From Arthrobacter sp. DWC3 (GTDB lineage Bacteria; Actinomycetota; Actinomycetes; Actinomycetales; Micrococcaceae), in the NCBI RefSeq assembly GCF_002929375.1, contig NZ_PJIP01000004.1, positions 62,001-126,000 of the forward strand: a stretch of DNA of 64,000 nt, written 5' to 3'. Position 1 is the stretch's first letter. Each line of letters begins with the position of its first letter. Of the stretch, positions 8,584 to 17,909 are shown in pieces. Position numbers and translations under genes: made by a program. Under the pieces are notes generated by a model. It was not told the DNA's origin. It saw only the letters and a program-made list of their open reading frames with translations, and made no database searches.

Positions 8584-9924
8584 ATGGACCGGCAGCAGGA
8601 GTTCGTACTGCGCACCATCGAGGAGCGGGACGTCCGCTACGTGCGGCTGTGGTTCACCGACGTCGTCGGCTCCCTGAAATCCGTGGCACTGGCTCCGGCG
8701 GAGGTGGAAGGCGCGTTCGCCGAAGGGCTGGGCTTCGACGGGTCCTCCATCGAGGGGCTCGCCCGCGTGTACGAGTCGGACATGCTGGCGCAGCCGGATC
8801 CGTCGACGTTCCAGATCCTCCCGTGGCGCGGCGAGAAGGAACAGACCTCCCGCATGTTCTGCGACATCCTCACGCCCGACGGCCGGCCCTCCACCGCCGA
8901 CCCGCGCGGCGTCCTCAAGAAGACCCTGGCGAAGGCCGCCGACATGGGCTTCACCTGCTACACGCACCCCGAGATCGAGTTCTACCTCCTGAAGTCCGCC
9001 GAACTGGGCACGGACGGCCAGCCCGTGCCCGTGGACCACGCCGGCTACTTCGACCACGTCCCCGGCGGCGTGGCCCAGGACTTCCGCAGGACCGCCGTCG
9101 CGATGCTGGAGTCCGTCGGCATCTCCGTGGAGTTCAGCCACCACGAGGCCGGGCCGGGGCAGAACGAGATCGACCTGCGCTACGCCGACGCGCTGCAGAC
9201 GGCGGACAACATCATGACGTTCCGCACCATCATCAAGGAGGTCGCCCTGACCTCCGGCAGCTACGCGACCTTCATGCCCAAGCCGTTCTCCGAGCATCCC
9301 GGCTCGGGCATGCACACCCACTTCTCCCTCTTCGAGGGGGACACCAACGCGTTCTTCGAGGCCGGCGCCGAGTTCCAGCTGTCGAAGACCGCACGCCAGT
9401 TCATCGCCGGCATCCTGCGCCACGCTCCCGAGTTCACGGCCGTCACGAACCAGTTCGTCAACTCGTTCAAGCGCCTCTGGGGCGGCGGCGAGGCGCCCAG
9501 CTACCTCTCCTGGGGCCACAACAACCGCTCGGCCCTGGTCCGCGTGCCGCTCTACAAGCCCAACAAGGGCCAGTCGGCGCGCATCGAGTACCGCGGCATC
9601 GACTCCGCGAGCAACCCCTACCTGGCGTACTCCGTGCTCCTCGGCGCCGGCCTCAAGGGCATCGAGGAGGGCTACGAGCTCCCGCCCGCGGCGGAGGACG
9701 ACGTGTGGAGCCTGACGGCCGCCGAACGGCGCGCCATGGGCCACGATCCGCTGCCCGCGAGCCTGCACGACGCCATCCGCGTGATGGAGGATTCGGAGCT
9801 CGTGGCGGACATCCTCGGCGAGCAGGTCTTCGAGAACTTCCTCCGCAACAAGCGCGCCGAGTGGCACGACTACCGCATCCAGGTGACACCGTACGAGCTG
9901 CGCAGGAACCTCAACATCCTGTAG
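8584..9924 (+). CDS. glnA2: Type I glutamine synthetase, GlnA2-type
   Basis: Condenses ammonia and glutamate using ATP, or acts as a related glutamine-synthetase-like ligase. 446 residues, shorter than GlnA1 downstream (474). Signature segments: GLGFDGSSIEGLARVYESDM, the ATP/metal helix HPEIEFYLL, FSHHEAGPGQNEID, the loop GSGMHTHFSLF and the catalytic RIEYRGIDSASNPYLAYS. Size and sequence match the second enzyme (GlnA2) kept beside glnE in actinobacteria. A GYELPPAAED stretch stands where the adenylylated Tyr of GlnA1 would be, but GlnA2 proteins are generally thought not to be adenylylated. ATG at 8584 follows GAGGTGG. A TAGAGT at 8449-8454 is a possible -10. No GlnR box was seen upstream. 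Confidence 0.9.
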   Translation: MDRQQEFVLRTIEERDVRYVRLWFTDVVGSLKSVALAPAEVEGAFAEGLGFDGSSIEGLARVYESDMLAQPDPSTFQILPWRGEKEQTSRMFCDILTPDGRPSTADPRGVLKKTLAKAADMGFTCYTHPEIEFYLLKSAELGTDGQPVPVDHAGYFDHVPGGVAQDFRRTAVAMLESVGISVEFSHHEAGPGQNEIDLRYADALQTADNIMTFRTIIKEVALTSGSYATFMPKPFSEHPGSGMHTHFSLFEGDTNAFFEAGAEFQLSKTARQFIAGILRHAPEFTAVTNQFVNSFKRLWGGGEAPSYLSWGHNNRSALVRVPLYKPNKGQSARIEYRGIDSASNPYLAYSVLLGAGLKGIEEGYELPPAAEDDVWSLTAAERRAMGHDPLPASLHDAIRVMEDSELVADILGEQVFENFLRNKRAEWHDYRIQVTPYELRRNLNIL

Positions 9925-9946
9925 TGGCTGCCGGAGCCGACATGGC

Positions 9947-9952
9947 TAGGGT
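9947..9952 (+). promoter_or_regulatory. -10 box of a possible leaderless glnE promoter
   Basis: TAGGGT is followed by exactly 6 nt and the glnE ATG, only 34 bp after glnA2. It would let glnE be expressed independently of glnA2. A GGAGG also occurs but is too close to the ATG to act as a normal ribosome site. Confidence 0.55.
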
Positions 9953-9958
9953 TGGAGG

Positions 9959-12900
9959 ATGAGCCTCAACCGCAAGCTGATCAGTTACGGCTTCACGGAC
10001 CTCGAGAAGAGCCGGCGGTTCCTGGAGGCGCCCGAACTGCACGGGCTGAACGACGACGACCTCTTCGCCGGCCTCGCGGCGGCGGCGGACCCCGGGCTGG
10101 CCCTGCAGTCCTTCGTCCGCCTCCTGGCCGGCAGCCGGAAGGCCGTGCTGGCCGCGTTCTCCGACGAGGGCCGGCGGGCGCCGCTCTTCCGGCTCCTGGG
10201 GGCGTCCGAGGCGCTCGGCGAGTTCCTCATGCGCCGCCCCGAGCACCTCGACGTGGTGAGACCGGGACCCGCGACGCCGGCCGTCGTGGCGCCGGAGTAC
10301 CTGAGGTCCGAACTGCTGCTCTCCGTCGACGCCGATCCGTCGGAGGACAACCCCGTGGCCGGCGTCACCGGCCCCGACGCCTATCGCCGGCTCCGCGTCG
10401 CCTACCGGCGCCACCTGACGGACCTCGCGGTCCGCGACCTCTGCCACTGCGCGCCGGTGGACTACCTGCCCGTCGTCGCCCGCGAACTGGCCGACCTCGC
10501 CACCGCCGCGCTGGAGGCCTCCCTCGCCGTCGCCCGGGCGGAACTGGGGGAGGTGCACGGGCCCGACGTCGTCGCGCGCGTCCGCCTCGCCGTGATCGCC
10601 ATGGGCAAGTGCGGCGCCCGCGAGCTCAACTACATCTCCGACGTCGACGTCGTCTACGTGGTGGAGGGCGAGGACCTCGACGACACGACCGTCACGAGGA
10701 TCGGGACGGGCCTCGCCTCCGGGATGGCCCGCGGCGTCTACTCGTCCGGACCGGAGCCCGCGCTGTGGGAGGTCGACGCGAACCTCCGCCCCGAGGGCAA
10801 GGACGGCCAGCTCGTCCGTACGCTGCAGTCCCACATCTCCTACTACGAGCGCTGGGCGAAGACGTGGGAGTTCCAGGCGCTCCTGAAGGCCCGTGCCGCC
10901 GCCGGCGATCCGGGACTGGGACGCCGGTACGAGGAGGCCATCGCCCCGTTCGTGTGGGCGTCGTCGCAGCGCGAGGGGTTCGTGGAGGCCGTCCGGGCGA
11001 TGCGCCGCCGCGTCACCGACAACATCCCGAGCGACGAGGAGGCCCGGCAGCTCAAGCTCGGACCGGGCGGGCTGCGCGACGTCGAGTTCACCGTCCAGCT
11101 GCTCCAGCTCGTGCACGGCCGGCTGGACGAGTCGCTGCGCGTCCGGGACACCGTCACGGCGATCGGCGCGCTCAGCGCCGCGGGTTACATCGGCCGCTCG
11201 GACGCCCTCGATCTCGACGACGCGTACCGCTACCTGCGGGTCCTCGAGCACCGCATCCAGCTCATGCAGATGCGCCGCACGCACCTGATGCCGGAGGACG
11301 AGAGCGCCCTCCGGGCCCTCGCCCGCTCCTCCCAGGGCTGCATGGTCACGGTGCGGCCGAGCCCGCAGAGCCTCCACGACACCTGGCAGCGCACCCGGAA
11401 GCTCGTCCGGCGGCTCCACGAGTCCATCTTCTACCGGCCCCTGCTCAACAACGCCGCGACGCTGCGGCCCGAGGACGTCCAGCTCACGGCCGAGGCGGCG
11501 CAGGCCCGCCTCGCCGCCCTCGGCTACCTCGACCCGCGCGGCGCCATGCGCCACATCGAGGCCCTCACCGGGGGCCTGCGGCGGCGTGCGATGCTGCAGC
11601 GGCAGCTCCTGCCCATCCTCCTGGCGTGGTTCGCCGACGGCGTCGATCCGGACGCCGGGCTCCTCGGGTTCCGCCGCCTCAGCGAGTCGCTGGGGGAGAG
11701 CCACTGGTACCTGGGGATGCTGCGCGACTCCAACGCGGCTGCCGAGCGGCTCTGCGCCGTCCTGTCGAGCAGCCGGTTCATCACCGACCTGCTGGAGGTC
11801 TCGCCCGAATCGACGCAGTGGCTCGGCTCCGACGCGGCGCTCGTACCGGGCACGTTCGACGCGCAGTGGCAGGAGATCCAGTCGAAGATGTCCCGGCATC
11901 CCGAGCCGGGGGAGGCCATCCGGCTCATCCGCCTCATCCGGCGCCGGGAGCTGCTGCGCATCGCCATCGCCGACAGCTCCCACCTCCTGTCACAGGCCGA
12001 GGTGGGCGAGGCCCTCGCCGACGCCGACCGCGCGGCGGTCCTCGGGGCCCTGCACGTCGCCGAGAGCCAGGTGTTCGGGCAGGAGGAGCAGCTGACGCAC
12101 GTCGTCGTCATGGCGATGGGACGCCAAGGCGGCCGCGAGATCACCTACGGCTCCGACGCCGACGTCATCTACGTCCACCGCCCCGTCCCGGGCGCCGACG
12201 AGGAGGCCGCGCAGAAGCAGGCGGAGGCGATCGTGGCGCGCCTCGCGGCGCTGCTCACGCAGCCGTGCAAGCCGCCCGTGCTCGCGGAGCGCGTCCTCGA
12301 GATCGACGCGGCGCTCCGGCCCGAGGGCAAGCAGGGGGTGATGGTGCGGTCCATCGACTCCTACCGTGAGTACTACCGGCGCTGGTCGCTCGTGTGGGAG
12401 GCGCAGGCGCTCCTGCGCGCGCGTCCGCTCGCCGGGGACGACGGACTGGCGGCGGAGTTCCTCGAGGTGATCGACCCGGTCCGGTACCCGCAGGAGCTCG
12501 GCGAGACGGACGTCCGGGAGATCCGCCGCATCAAGGCCCGCGTGGAGGCCGAGCGGCTCCCGCGGGGCGCGGACCCGTCCCGGCACCTGAAGCTCGGCCG
12601 CGGCGCGCTGAGCGACGTCGAGTGGCTCGTGCAGCTGCTCCAGCTTCAGCACGCCCGGGCCATCCCGGCCCTGCGTGTGCAGTCCACCCTCGCCGCGCTG
12701 GACGTCATCGCCGGGGAGGGCCTGCTCCCGGCGGACGACGTCGCCCTGCTCCGCGAGAGCTGGAACCTCGCGACGCGCATCCGGGCGGCGAACGTCATCT
12801 GGAGCGGCCGCGGCTCCGACCTCCTGCCGTCCTCGCGGCGCGACCTCGAGGCGGTGGCGCGGTGGTGCGGGTACGGGCCGGACAACGGCTCGGCGCTCGA

Positions 12901-12967
12901 GGAGGACTACCTCCGCATGACCCGGCGCAGCAGGGGCGTCTTCGAGCGGCACTTCTACGGGTACTGA
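9959..12967 (+). CDS. glnE: Bifunctional glutamine synthetase adenylyltransferase/deadenylylase
   Basis: Controls GlnA1 by adding AMP to a Tyr of each subunit (inactive) or removing it. The 1,002 residues show the expected two-fold architecture: an N-terminal nucleotidyltransferase unit with MGKCGARELNYISDVDVVYV (residues about 214-233) and GLRDVEFTVQLLQLVHGR, and a C-terminal unit with MGRQGGREITYGSDADVIYV (about 719-738) and ALSDVEWLVQLLQLQHA. Both units keep the paired Asp of the catalytic SDxD motif, so both halves look active. No glnB or glnD is in the window. Its target glnA1 is the next gene, on the other strand. Confidence 0.97.
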   Translation: MSLNRKLISYGFTDLEKSRRFLEAPELHGLNDDDLFAGLAAAADPGLALQSFVRLLAGSRKAVLAAFSDEGRRAPLFRLLGASEALGEFLMRRPEHLDVVRPGPATPAVVAPEYLRSELLLSVDADPSEDNPVAGVTGPDAYRRLRVAYRRHLTDLAVRDLCHCAPVDYLPVVARELADLATAALEASLAVARAELGEVHGPDVVARVRLAVIAMGKCGARELNYISDVDVVYVVEGEDLDDTTVTRIGTGLASGMARGVYSSGPEPALWEVDANLRPEGKDGQLVRTLQSHISYYERWAKTWEFQALLKARAAAGDPGLGRRYEEAIAPFVWASSQREGFVEAVRAMRRRVTDNIPSDEEARQLKLGPGGLRDVEFTVQLLQLVHGRLDESLRVRDTVTAIGALSAAGYIGRSDALDLDDAYRYLRVLEHRIQLMQMRRTHLMPEDESALRALARSSQGCMVTVRPSPQSLHDTWQRTRKLVRRLHESIFYRPLLNNAATLRPEDVQLTAEAAQARLAALGYLDPRGAMRHIEALTGGLRRRAMLQRQLLPILLAWFADGVDPDAGLLGFRRLSESLGESHWYLGMLRDSNAAAERLCAVLSSSRFITDLLEVSPESTQWLGSDAALVPGTFDAQWQEIQSKMSRHPEPGEAIRLIRLIRRRELLRIAIADSSHLLSQAEVGEALADADRAAVLGALHVAESQVFGQEEQLTHVVVMAMGRQGGREITYGSDADVIYVHRPVPGADEEAAQKQAEAIVARLAALLTQPCKPPVLAERVLEIDAALRPEGKQGVMVRSIDSYREYYRRWSLVWEAQALLRARPLAGDDGLAAEFLEVIDPVRYPQELGETDVREIRRIKARVEAERLPRGADPSRHLKLGRGALSDVEWLVQLLQLQHARAIPALRVQSTLAALDVIAGEGLLPADDVALLRESWNLATRIRAANVIWSGRGSDLLPSSRRDLEAVARWCGYGPDNGSALEEDYLRMTRRSRGVFERHFYGY

Positions 12968-12997
12968 GCGGCCCCGTCCCGCCCTGCGAGCCGCATA

Positions 12998-13039
12998 CGA
13001 CGACGGCGGCCGCCCGGGATGGGAGGGCCGCCGTCGTCG
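12998..13039. terminator. Bidirectional terminator between glnE and glnA1
   Basis: Perfect 14-bp inverted repeat (12998-13011 and 13026-13039) with a 14-nt loop between convergent genes. Confidence 0.85.
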
Positions 13040-13071
13040 GTGGGGCGCGGCGCCGTCGGCGCGGGGTACGA

Positions 13072-14496
13072 CTAGACGCCGTAGTAGAGCTCGAACTCGT
13101 AGGGATTCGGGCGCAGCGAGAGCGGCTTGATCTCCATCTCACGCTTGTAGTCGATCCAGGTGTCGATCAGGTCCTGCGTGAAGACGTCGCCCGCCTGCAG
13201 GAACTCGTTGTCCGCCTCCAGGGCCAGCAGTGCCTCCTCGAGGGAGCCGGGGGCGATCTGGATGCCCTTGGCCTCCTCGGCGGGGAGCTCGTAGAGGTCC
13301 TTGTCGATGGGCTCGGCGGGTTCGATGCGGTTCTTGATGCCGTCGAGGCCCGCCATGAGCTGCGCGGCGAACGCGAGGTACGGGTTCGACGACGGGTCCG
13401 GCGCGCGGAACTCGATGCGCTTGGCCTTGGGGTTGGAGCCCGTGATGGGGATGCGGATACCGGCGGAGCGGTTGCCCTGCGAGTACACCATGTTGACCGG
13501 CGCCTCGAAGCCCTTGACCAGGCGACGGTAGGAGTTCACGGTCGGGTTGGTGAACGCGAGGACGGCCGAGGCGTGCTTCAGCAGGCCGCCGATGTACCAG
13601 CGGGCGGTGTCGGAGAGGCCCGCATAGCCGCGCTCGTCGTAGAACAGGGGCTGTCCGTCGCTCCACAGCGACTGGTGGCAGTGCATACCGGAGCCGTTCT
13701 CGCCGAAGACGGGCTTCGGCATGAACGTGGCGGTCTTGCCCCAGGCGTTGGCGACGTTCTTCACGATGTACTTGAACTTCTGCAGATCGTCCGCAGCGTG
13801 GGTCATGGTCGTGAACTTGTAGTTGATCTCGGCCTGGCCGGCGCCGCCGACCTCGTGGTGCGAGCGCTCGACCTCGAGGCCCGCCTTGTCCAGTTCCACG
13901 CAGATGGCGTCGCGGAGGTCGGCCTGCTTGTCCACGGGGGACACCGGGAAGTAGCCGCCCTTGAAGGGGGTCTTGTTGCCCAGGTTGCCGCCCACTTCCT
14001 CGCGGCCGCTGTTCCAGGGTGCTTCGATGGAGTCCACCTTGTAGAAGCTGCCCTGCGGCGAGGACTCGTACTGCACGTTGTCGAAGATGAAGAACTCGGC
14101 CTCGGGGGCGAAGAACGCCGTGTCGGCGATGCCGGTCGAGGACAGGTACGCCTCGGCGCGCTCGGCGACGCTGCGCGGATCCCGGTGGTAGGGGTCGCCG
14201 GTGCGCGGGTTCACGATCGAGAAGTTCAGCGCCAGCGTCTTCTCGGTGCGGAACGGGTCGATGAACGCCGTCGTCACATCCGGGATGAGCTGCATGTCGG
14301 ATTCCGCGATGCCCTGGAAGCCGCGGATCGAGGACCCGTCGAAGAGCTGGCCGTGCACGAAGAAGTCCGCGTCGACCGACTTCGCCGGTACGTTGAAGTG
14401 CTGCTGCACCCCCGGGAGATCGGTGAACCGGACATCGACGAACCGGATGTCCTCGTCGGCAATGAATGTGAGGACCTCGTCCGCATTCTTGAACAT
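13072..14496 (-). CDS. glnA: Type I-beta glutamine synthetase, main assimilatory enzyme
   Basis: The main ammonia-assimilating ligase (glutamate + NH3 + ATP to glutamine). 474 residues, typical of the dodecameric GSI-beta class. Visible motifs: [17 protein letters not shown], the [10 protein letters not shown] helix, [14 protein letters not shown], the loop [11 protein letters not shown] and [19 protein letters not shown]. Near residue 400 it carries [14 protein letters not shown], whose Tyr is the adenylylation target of GlnE. The ATG at 14496 is preceded by TAGGAG. The C-terminus EFELYYGV is standard. A GlnR-type operator lies 131-168 bp before the start codon. Confidence 0.97.
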   Translation of the reverse strand: MFKNADEVLTFIADEDIRFVDVRFTDLPGVQQHFNVPAKSVDADFFVHGQLFDGSSIRGFQGIAESDMQLIPDVTTAFIDPFRTEKTLALNFSIVNPRTGDPYHRDPRSVAERAEAYLSSTGIADTAFFAPEAEFFIFDNVQYESSPQGSFYKVDSIEAPWNSGREEVGGNLGNKTPFKGGYFPVSPVDKQADLRDAICVELDKAGLEVERSHHEVGGAGQAEINYKFTTMTHAADDLQKFKYIVKNVANAWGKTATFMPKPVFGENGSGMHCHQSLWSDGQPLFYDERGYAGLSDTARWYIGGLLKHASAVLAFTNPTVNSYRRLVKGFEAPVNMVYSQGNRSAGIRIPITGSNPKAKRIEFRAPDPSSNPYLAFAAQLMAGLDGIKNRIEPAEPIDKDLYELPAEEAKGIQIAPGSLEEALLALEADNEFLQAGDVFTQDLIDTWIDYKREMEIKPLSLRPNPYEFELYYGV

Positions 14497-14610
14497 CGAA
14501 TGGTGCTCCTAACGCATGGCTGGGTAACGGGCCCGGCGCCAGCGCGTGTCCCTGCACCGCACGGTGGTCACGAGCTCTGGCAGGTGGAACGCTGCCGCCG
14601 ACTCGTCCCA

Positions 14611-14616
14611 ACTGTA
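14611..14616 (-). promoter_or_regulatory. Candidate glnA1 -10 box
   Basis: TACAGT on the minus strand, 11 nt downstream of the GlnR operator. No good -35 is present, as expected for a promoter needing an activator. The predicted leader would be about 108 nt. Confidence 0.45.
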
Positions 14617-14626
14617 GGAGCGGGCA

Positions 14627-14664
14627 GTTTCTCGCTGGTGTCGCCTTTGTTTCCGGGACGTTAC
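14627..14664 (-). promoter_or_regulatory. GlnR operator upstream of glnA1
   Basis: Read on the minus strand, four elements are evenly spaced by 6 nt: GTAAC-N6-GAAAC (14664-14649), N6, then GACAC-N6-GAAAC (14642-14627). This matches the actinobacterial GlnR box gTnAC-n6-GaAAc and its usual doubled form with a 22-bp period. Only the third element deviates (GACAC). GlnR activates glnA under nitrogen limitation in Streptomyces and mycobacteria. Confidence 0.82.
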
Positions 14665-14737
14665 TTGAGATGGACTGCGCTCTCCACCCTAGCGCGTCCC
14701 GACGGGCGGGGGCATAATGCGGGCCGGTCGCTGCCGG

Positions 14738-14743
14738 TACGCT
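14738..14743 (+). promoter_or_regulatory. -10 box of a leaderless promoter (RDD gene)
   Basis: TACGCT is followed by 6 nt and the GTG at 14750. Confidence 0.5.
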
Positions 14744-14749
14744 GGAGGG

Positions 14750-15187
14750 GTGGTGAACAGGAACGATGTGGGCTCGTGGATGGAAGGCCCGCCGCCGTCG
14801 GGCAACCAGGACTGGCCCGGCCAGCGGCTCGGGCGGCCCGCCGACGGCCCGGGATCCCTGGCGCGGTTCGGGCCCCGGGCGGGAGCGCTCCTCATCGACT
14901 GGGTTCTCTGCTCCCTGATCTCCGCCGCCTTCTTCGGCTACGACGGCTTCGCCACCCTGTACATCTTCCTCGTGGAGCAGGTGCTGTTCGTGGGGTTCTT
15001 CGGCTACAGCATCGGTCACAGGGCCCTGCGGATGCAGGTGCAGACCCTCGACGGCCGGCCCGCCGGCTTCCTGACGGCGCTCATCCGCGGCGTCCTTCTG
15101 TGCCTCGTCATCCCCGCGCTCGTCATCGACGCCGACCAGCGCGGCGTCCACGACCGGGCCCGCGGCACGGGGCTCTTCCGCATCTAG
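14750..15187 (+). CDS. RDD family membrane protein
   Basis: A 145-residue membrane protein of the RDD family, whose role is mostly unknown (some members are proposed transport proteins). The family core starts at SLARFGPRAGALLIDWVLCSLISAAFF, with the defining Arg and Asp in 'FGPRAGALLIDW'. A second hydrophobic segment holds LFVGFFGYSIGHRALRMQVQTLDG, and a third FLTALIRGVLLCLVIPALVID is followed by QRGVHDRARGT, also typical. The GTG at 14750 was chosen for its leaderless -10; GTG at 14753 is an alternative. RDD proteins are often found beside glnA/lipA loci in actinobacteria, as here. Confidence 0.85.
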   Translation: MVNRNDVGSWMEGPPPSGNQDWPGQRLGRPADGPGSLARFGPRAGALLIDWVLCSLISAAFFGYDGFATLYIFLVEQVLFVGFFGYSIGHRALRMQVQTLDGRPAGFLTALIRGVLLCLVIPALVIDADQRGVHDRARGTGLFRI

Positions 15188-15224
15188 GCTCTTCCGCATC
15201 GAGGCATCGGCGCCCCAACGCGGA

Positions 15225-15255
15225 ACGAGCCCCTCCCGATCCGGGAGGAGCTCGT
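15225..15255. terminator. Terminator between RDD and DUF4191 genes
   Basis: 13-bp arms (15225-15237 and 15243-15255) with one mismatch and a 5-nt loop, between converging genes. Confidence 0.8.
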
Positions 15256-15306
15256 CGTGTGTCCGGGGTGACGCCGGCGATCCGTGGGTCGGCGGGGACG
15301 GCCGGG

Positions 15307-16056
15307 TCAGCGTCCGCGCATCGCCTTGCGGTCAGGGCGGGCCTTGAAGGGGTCCACGCCCTTCGGGATGGGGAGTTTCGTGCCGAGCGCGCTCAGCCGC
15401 TTGTCGACGGCGTGGACCTCCTGCTTCGTCAGCGTGTTCTTGAGCTTCTGCACGGCCTTGGGCACCTTGGCCAGCGGGACCTGGCGCTCGTCACGGCCCG
15501 TCTCGATGACGTGCACGGGCACGTTCGGGATGATGCGCGCCATCTTGCGCCGCTCCGCGTCGATCAGCTGCTTCACGCGTGAGGACGGCCCTTCGGACAC
15601 GAGGATGACGCCGGGGCGCCCGATGACGCGGAACACCGCGTCCTGCGTGCGCGGGTTCACGGCCACCGGCTGCTCCTGCAGGATCCACCCGCGCCGGAGC
15701 ACGCTGAGGGCCGCGCCGGCGGCGCCGGGCTTCCCCTCGATCTGTGAGAACGCCGCGCGCTCCGCCCTCCGGGACAGGATGAAGATCGCCGCGAGGAACG
15801 CGAGCGGGATCGCGATGATCATCAGGGTGATGACGTTGTCGATCAGGAGACCGATCAGCAGACCCAGGGCGATGATGCCCACGAAGGCCAGCAGCATGAA
15901 CCAGACCGCGCTCGGATCGTTGCGCCGGGTCATCTGGAAGACCTCGAGGACCTGCTTCATCCGCCCGGTCTTCTTCGGCCCCTTCCCGGCTTTCGGCTTG
16001 CGCGAGAACAGCCGGCGTCTGGGCGGGGGACCTGAAGGATCGATAGCGTGCGACAT
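15307..16056 (-). CDS. DUF4191 family membrane protein
   Basis: A 249-residue protein of the actinobacterial DUF4191 family; function unknown. The basic N-terminus (RRRLFSRKPKAGKGPKKTGRMKQVLEVFQMTRRNDP) is followed by two adjacent hydrophobic helices near residues 51-93 (WFMLLAFVGIIALGLLIGLL and VITLMIIAIPLAFLAAIFIL) and a soluble basic C-terminal domain with RRGWILQEQPVAVNPRTQDAVFRVIGRPGVILVSEG. The C-terminal half is probably cytoplasmic. It lies directly downstream of lipA, the usual place for this family. A TAGAAT -10 box lies 9 nt before the ATG, so it may also have its own promoter. Confidence 0.88.
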   Translation of the reverse strand: MSHAIDPSGPPPRRRLFSRKPKAGKGPKKTGRMKQVLEVFQMTRRNDPSAVWFMLLAFVGIIALGLLIGLLIDNVITLMIIAIPLAFLAAIFILSRRAERAAFSQIEGKPGAAGAALSVLRRGWILQEQPVAVNPRTQDAVFRVIGRPGVILVSEGPSSRVKQLIDAERRKMARIIPNVPVHVIETGRDERQVPLAKVPKAVQKLKNTLTKQEVHAVDKRLSALGTKLPIPKGVDPFKARPDRKAMRGR

Positions 16057-16161
16057 AGTGCTTCGATTCTACGGGATAGCTGACCTGCGCCCTCCGGGCC
16101 GGACGGACGACGGCGCGCCCCGCCGTCGTCCGTCCGTGGCCCGTCTGGCGACCGTGGTGCC

Positions 16162-17163
16162 TCAGCCGGCGAGCAGGGAGGCGGCTTCCTGGGACGCCGA
16201 TCCGGACTCGTCGAGGTGGGCGAGCTCCGGCGGGAGGTCGAGGCCCTTCTTCCGCATGGCGCGGGCCCAGAGGCGGCCTGCACGGTAGGAGGAGCGCACG
16301 AGGGGGCCGCTCATGACGCCGAGGAAGCCGATCTCCTCGGCCTCCTGGCTGAGCTCGACGAACTCGCCGGGCTTGACCCAGCGGTCCACGGGGAGGTGGC
16401 GCTCGCTCGGCCGCAGGTACTGCGTGATGGTGATGAGGTCGCATCCCGCGGCGTGCAGGTCGCGCAGGGCCTCCGAGATCTCCTCGCGCGTCTCGCCCAT
16501 GCCGAGGATGAGGTTGGACTTCGTGACCATGCCGAGGTCACGGCCCTGTGTGATCACGTCGAGGGAGCGGTCGTAGCGGAACGCCGGGCGGATCCGCTTG
16601 AAGATGCGCGGCACCGTCTCGACGTTGTGCGCGAACACCTCGGGGGCGGCGTCGCAGATCGCTGCGATGTGCTCGGGGCGCCCGGAGAAGTCGGGGATGA
16701 GGATCTCCACGCCGGTGCCCGGGTTCATGCTGTGGATCTGGCGGATGGTCTCCGCGTACAGCCAGACGCCCTCGTCGGGGAGGTCGTCGCGGGCGACGCC
16801 GGTGACGGTGGCGTAGCGCAGGTTCATGGACCGGACGGACTGGGCCACCTTGAAGGGCTCGCTCCTGTCCAGCGGCTGCGGCTTGCCGGTGTCGATCTGG
16901 CAGAAGTCGCAGCGCCTCGTGCACTCGGAGCCGCCGATGAGGAAGGTGGCCTCGCGGTCCTCCCAGCACTCGAAGATGTTGGGGCAGCCCGCTTCCTCGC
17001 AGACGGTGTGCAACCCCTCCTTCTTGACGAGGTTCTTCATCGCCACGAACTCGGGCCCGATGTTGACCTTCGCCTTGATCCAGTCGGGCTTGCGCTCCAC
17101 CGGCGTCTCGGCATTGCGCGCCTCGATGCGCAGCAGGCGGCGACCCTCGGGTGCAAGGCTCAC
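16162..17163 (-). CDS. lipA: Lipoyl synthase
   Basis: Radical-SAM enzyme that inserts two sulfurs into octanoyl groups on E2 and GcvH proteins, completing lipoate. 333 residues. Both iron-sulfur cluster motifs are intact: the auxiliary CX4CX5C in [12 protein letters not shown] and the radical-SAM CX3CX2C in CTRRCDFC. Also visible are [25 protein letters not shown] and [13 protein letters not shown]. The start overlaps the end of lipB by 4 bp, indicating translational coupling in a lipB-lipA operon. The substrate E2 (sucB) is encoded about 8 kb away. Confidence 0.97.
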   Translation of the reverse strand: MSLAPEGRRLLRIEARNAETPVERKPDWIKAKVNIGPEFVAMKNLVKKEGLHTVCEEAGCPNIFECWEDREATFLIGGSECTRRCDFCQIDTGKPQPLDRSEPFKVAQSVRSMNLRYATVTGVARDDLPDEGVWLYAETIRQIHSMNPGTGVEILIPDFSGRPEHIAAICDAAPEVFAHNVETVPRIFKRIRPAFRYDRSLDVITQGRDLGMVTKSNLILGMGETREEISEALRDLHAAGCDLITITQYLRPSERHLPVDRWVKPGEFVELSQEAEEIGFLGVMSGPLVRSSYRAGRLWARAMRKKGLDLPPELAHLDESGSASQEAASLLAG

Positions 17164-17897
17164 AGTAAGGCTCCTTCTGACGGGGTGTGCTGGTTCCGGC
17201 CGGTCGGGCCGGCGGCGGCGGTGCCTGCCTGGGCGGTGTCGGTTCCGACGCCGCCCACGAGCACTGCCTCATTCTCGCGCAGTCCGGCTTCGATCAGCGA
17301 CACGACCTCCTCGGGCGTCACCGTCCGCCCGCACTCCGCGGAGATGGACGTCACTCCGGCGTCGCTGATCCCGCACGGGACGATCTGCTGGAACGGGGCC
17401 AGCTCGTTGCTGCAGTTGACCGCGAAGCCGTGCATCGTGACGCGGTCCTTCACCCGGATGCCGATCGCCGCGATCTTCCGGGCGGGCCGTCCGTCGGCTG
17501 CCGCCAGCCACACGCCGGACCGGCCGTCGATCCGGATGCCGTCGATGTCGAATGCGCGCAGGGCGACGATGATGATCTCCTCGAGGGTGTGGACGTACTC
17601 GGCGACCCGCGCGGGATCCCGGAGGGCGAGGATCGGGTACCCCACCAGCTGCCCCGGTCCATGCCAGGTCAGCTTCCCCCCGCGGTCCACCGGCACCACG
17701 GGGGTCCCGTCGAAGGGCCGTTCGTGGTCCTCGGTGCGTTTACCCGCCGTGTAGACGGCGGTGTGTTCGAGGAGGAGCACGGTGCTGGGCGCGGAGCCGA
17801 GGACCACCTGCTCGTGCAGGGACTTCTGTAGCTCCCAGCCCTGCGTGTACTCGACGTAGTCCGGCGCGAGGCCGACGCGCGACAGTACAAGAGTCAT
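17160..17897 (-). CDS. lipB: Octanoyl-[ACP]:protein N-octanoyltransferase
   Basis: Transfers octanoate from acyl-carrier protein to the lipoyl lysine of E2 or GcvH, the step before LipA. 245 residues. Active-site elements: [13 protein letters not shown] near residue 79, the catalytic Lys in [17 protein letters not shown], and the acyl-accepting Cys in [10 protein letters not shown]. The C-terminus has a Gly/Ala-rich tail beyond the fold (from about residue 215) that adds nothing recognisable. ATG at 17897 sits 6 nt after a leaderless -10 box. Confidence 0.95.
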   Translation of the reverse strand: MTLVLSRVGLAPDYVEYTQGWELQKSLHEQVVLGSAPSTVLLLEHTAVYTAGKRTEDHERPFDGTPVVPVDRGGKLTWHGPGQLVGYPILALRDPARVAEYVHTLEEIIIVALRAFDIDGIRIDGRSGVWLAAADGRPARKIAAIGIRVKDRVTMHGFAVNCSNELAPFQQIVPCGISDAGVTSISAECGRTVTPEEVVSLIEAGLRENEAVLVGGVGTDTAQAGTAAAGPTGRNQHTPSEGALL

Positions 17898-17903
17898 GAG
17901 GCA

Positions 17904-17909
17904 AGCCTA
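17904..17909 (-). promoter_or_regulatory. -10 box of the leaderless lipBA promoter
   Basis: TAGGCT on the minus strand, exactly 6 nt before the lipB ATG. It overlaps the last codons of the upstream gene (stop at 17907). Confidence 0.6.

Noticed and set aside
12394-15582. A plus-strand open frame of about 1,060 codons across the end of glnE and all of glnA1
   Set aside because: It is the reverse-strand shadow of glnA1 and an off-frame of glnE; composition is Arg/Gly/Ala-rich without any family motif. Long false frames are expected at this GC content.
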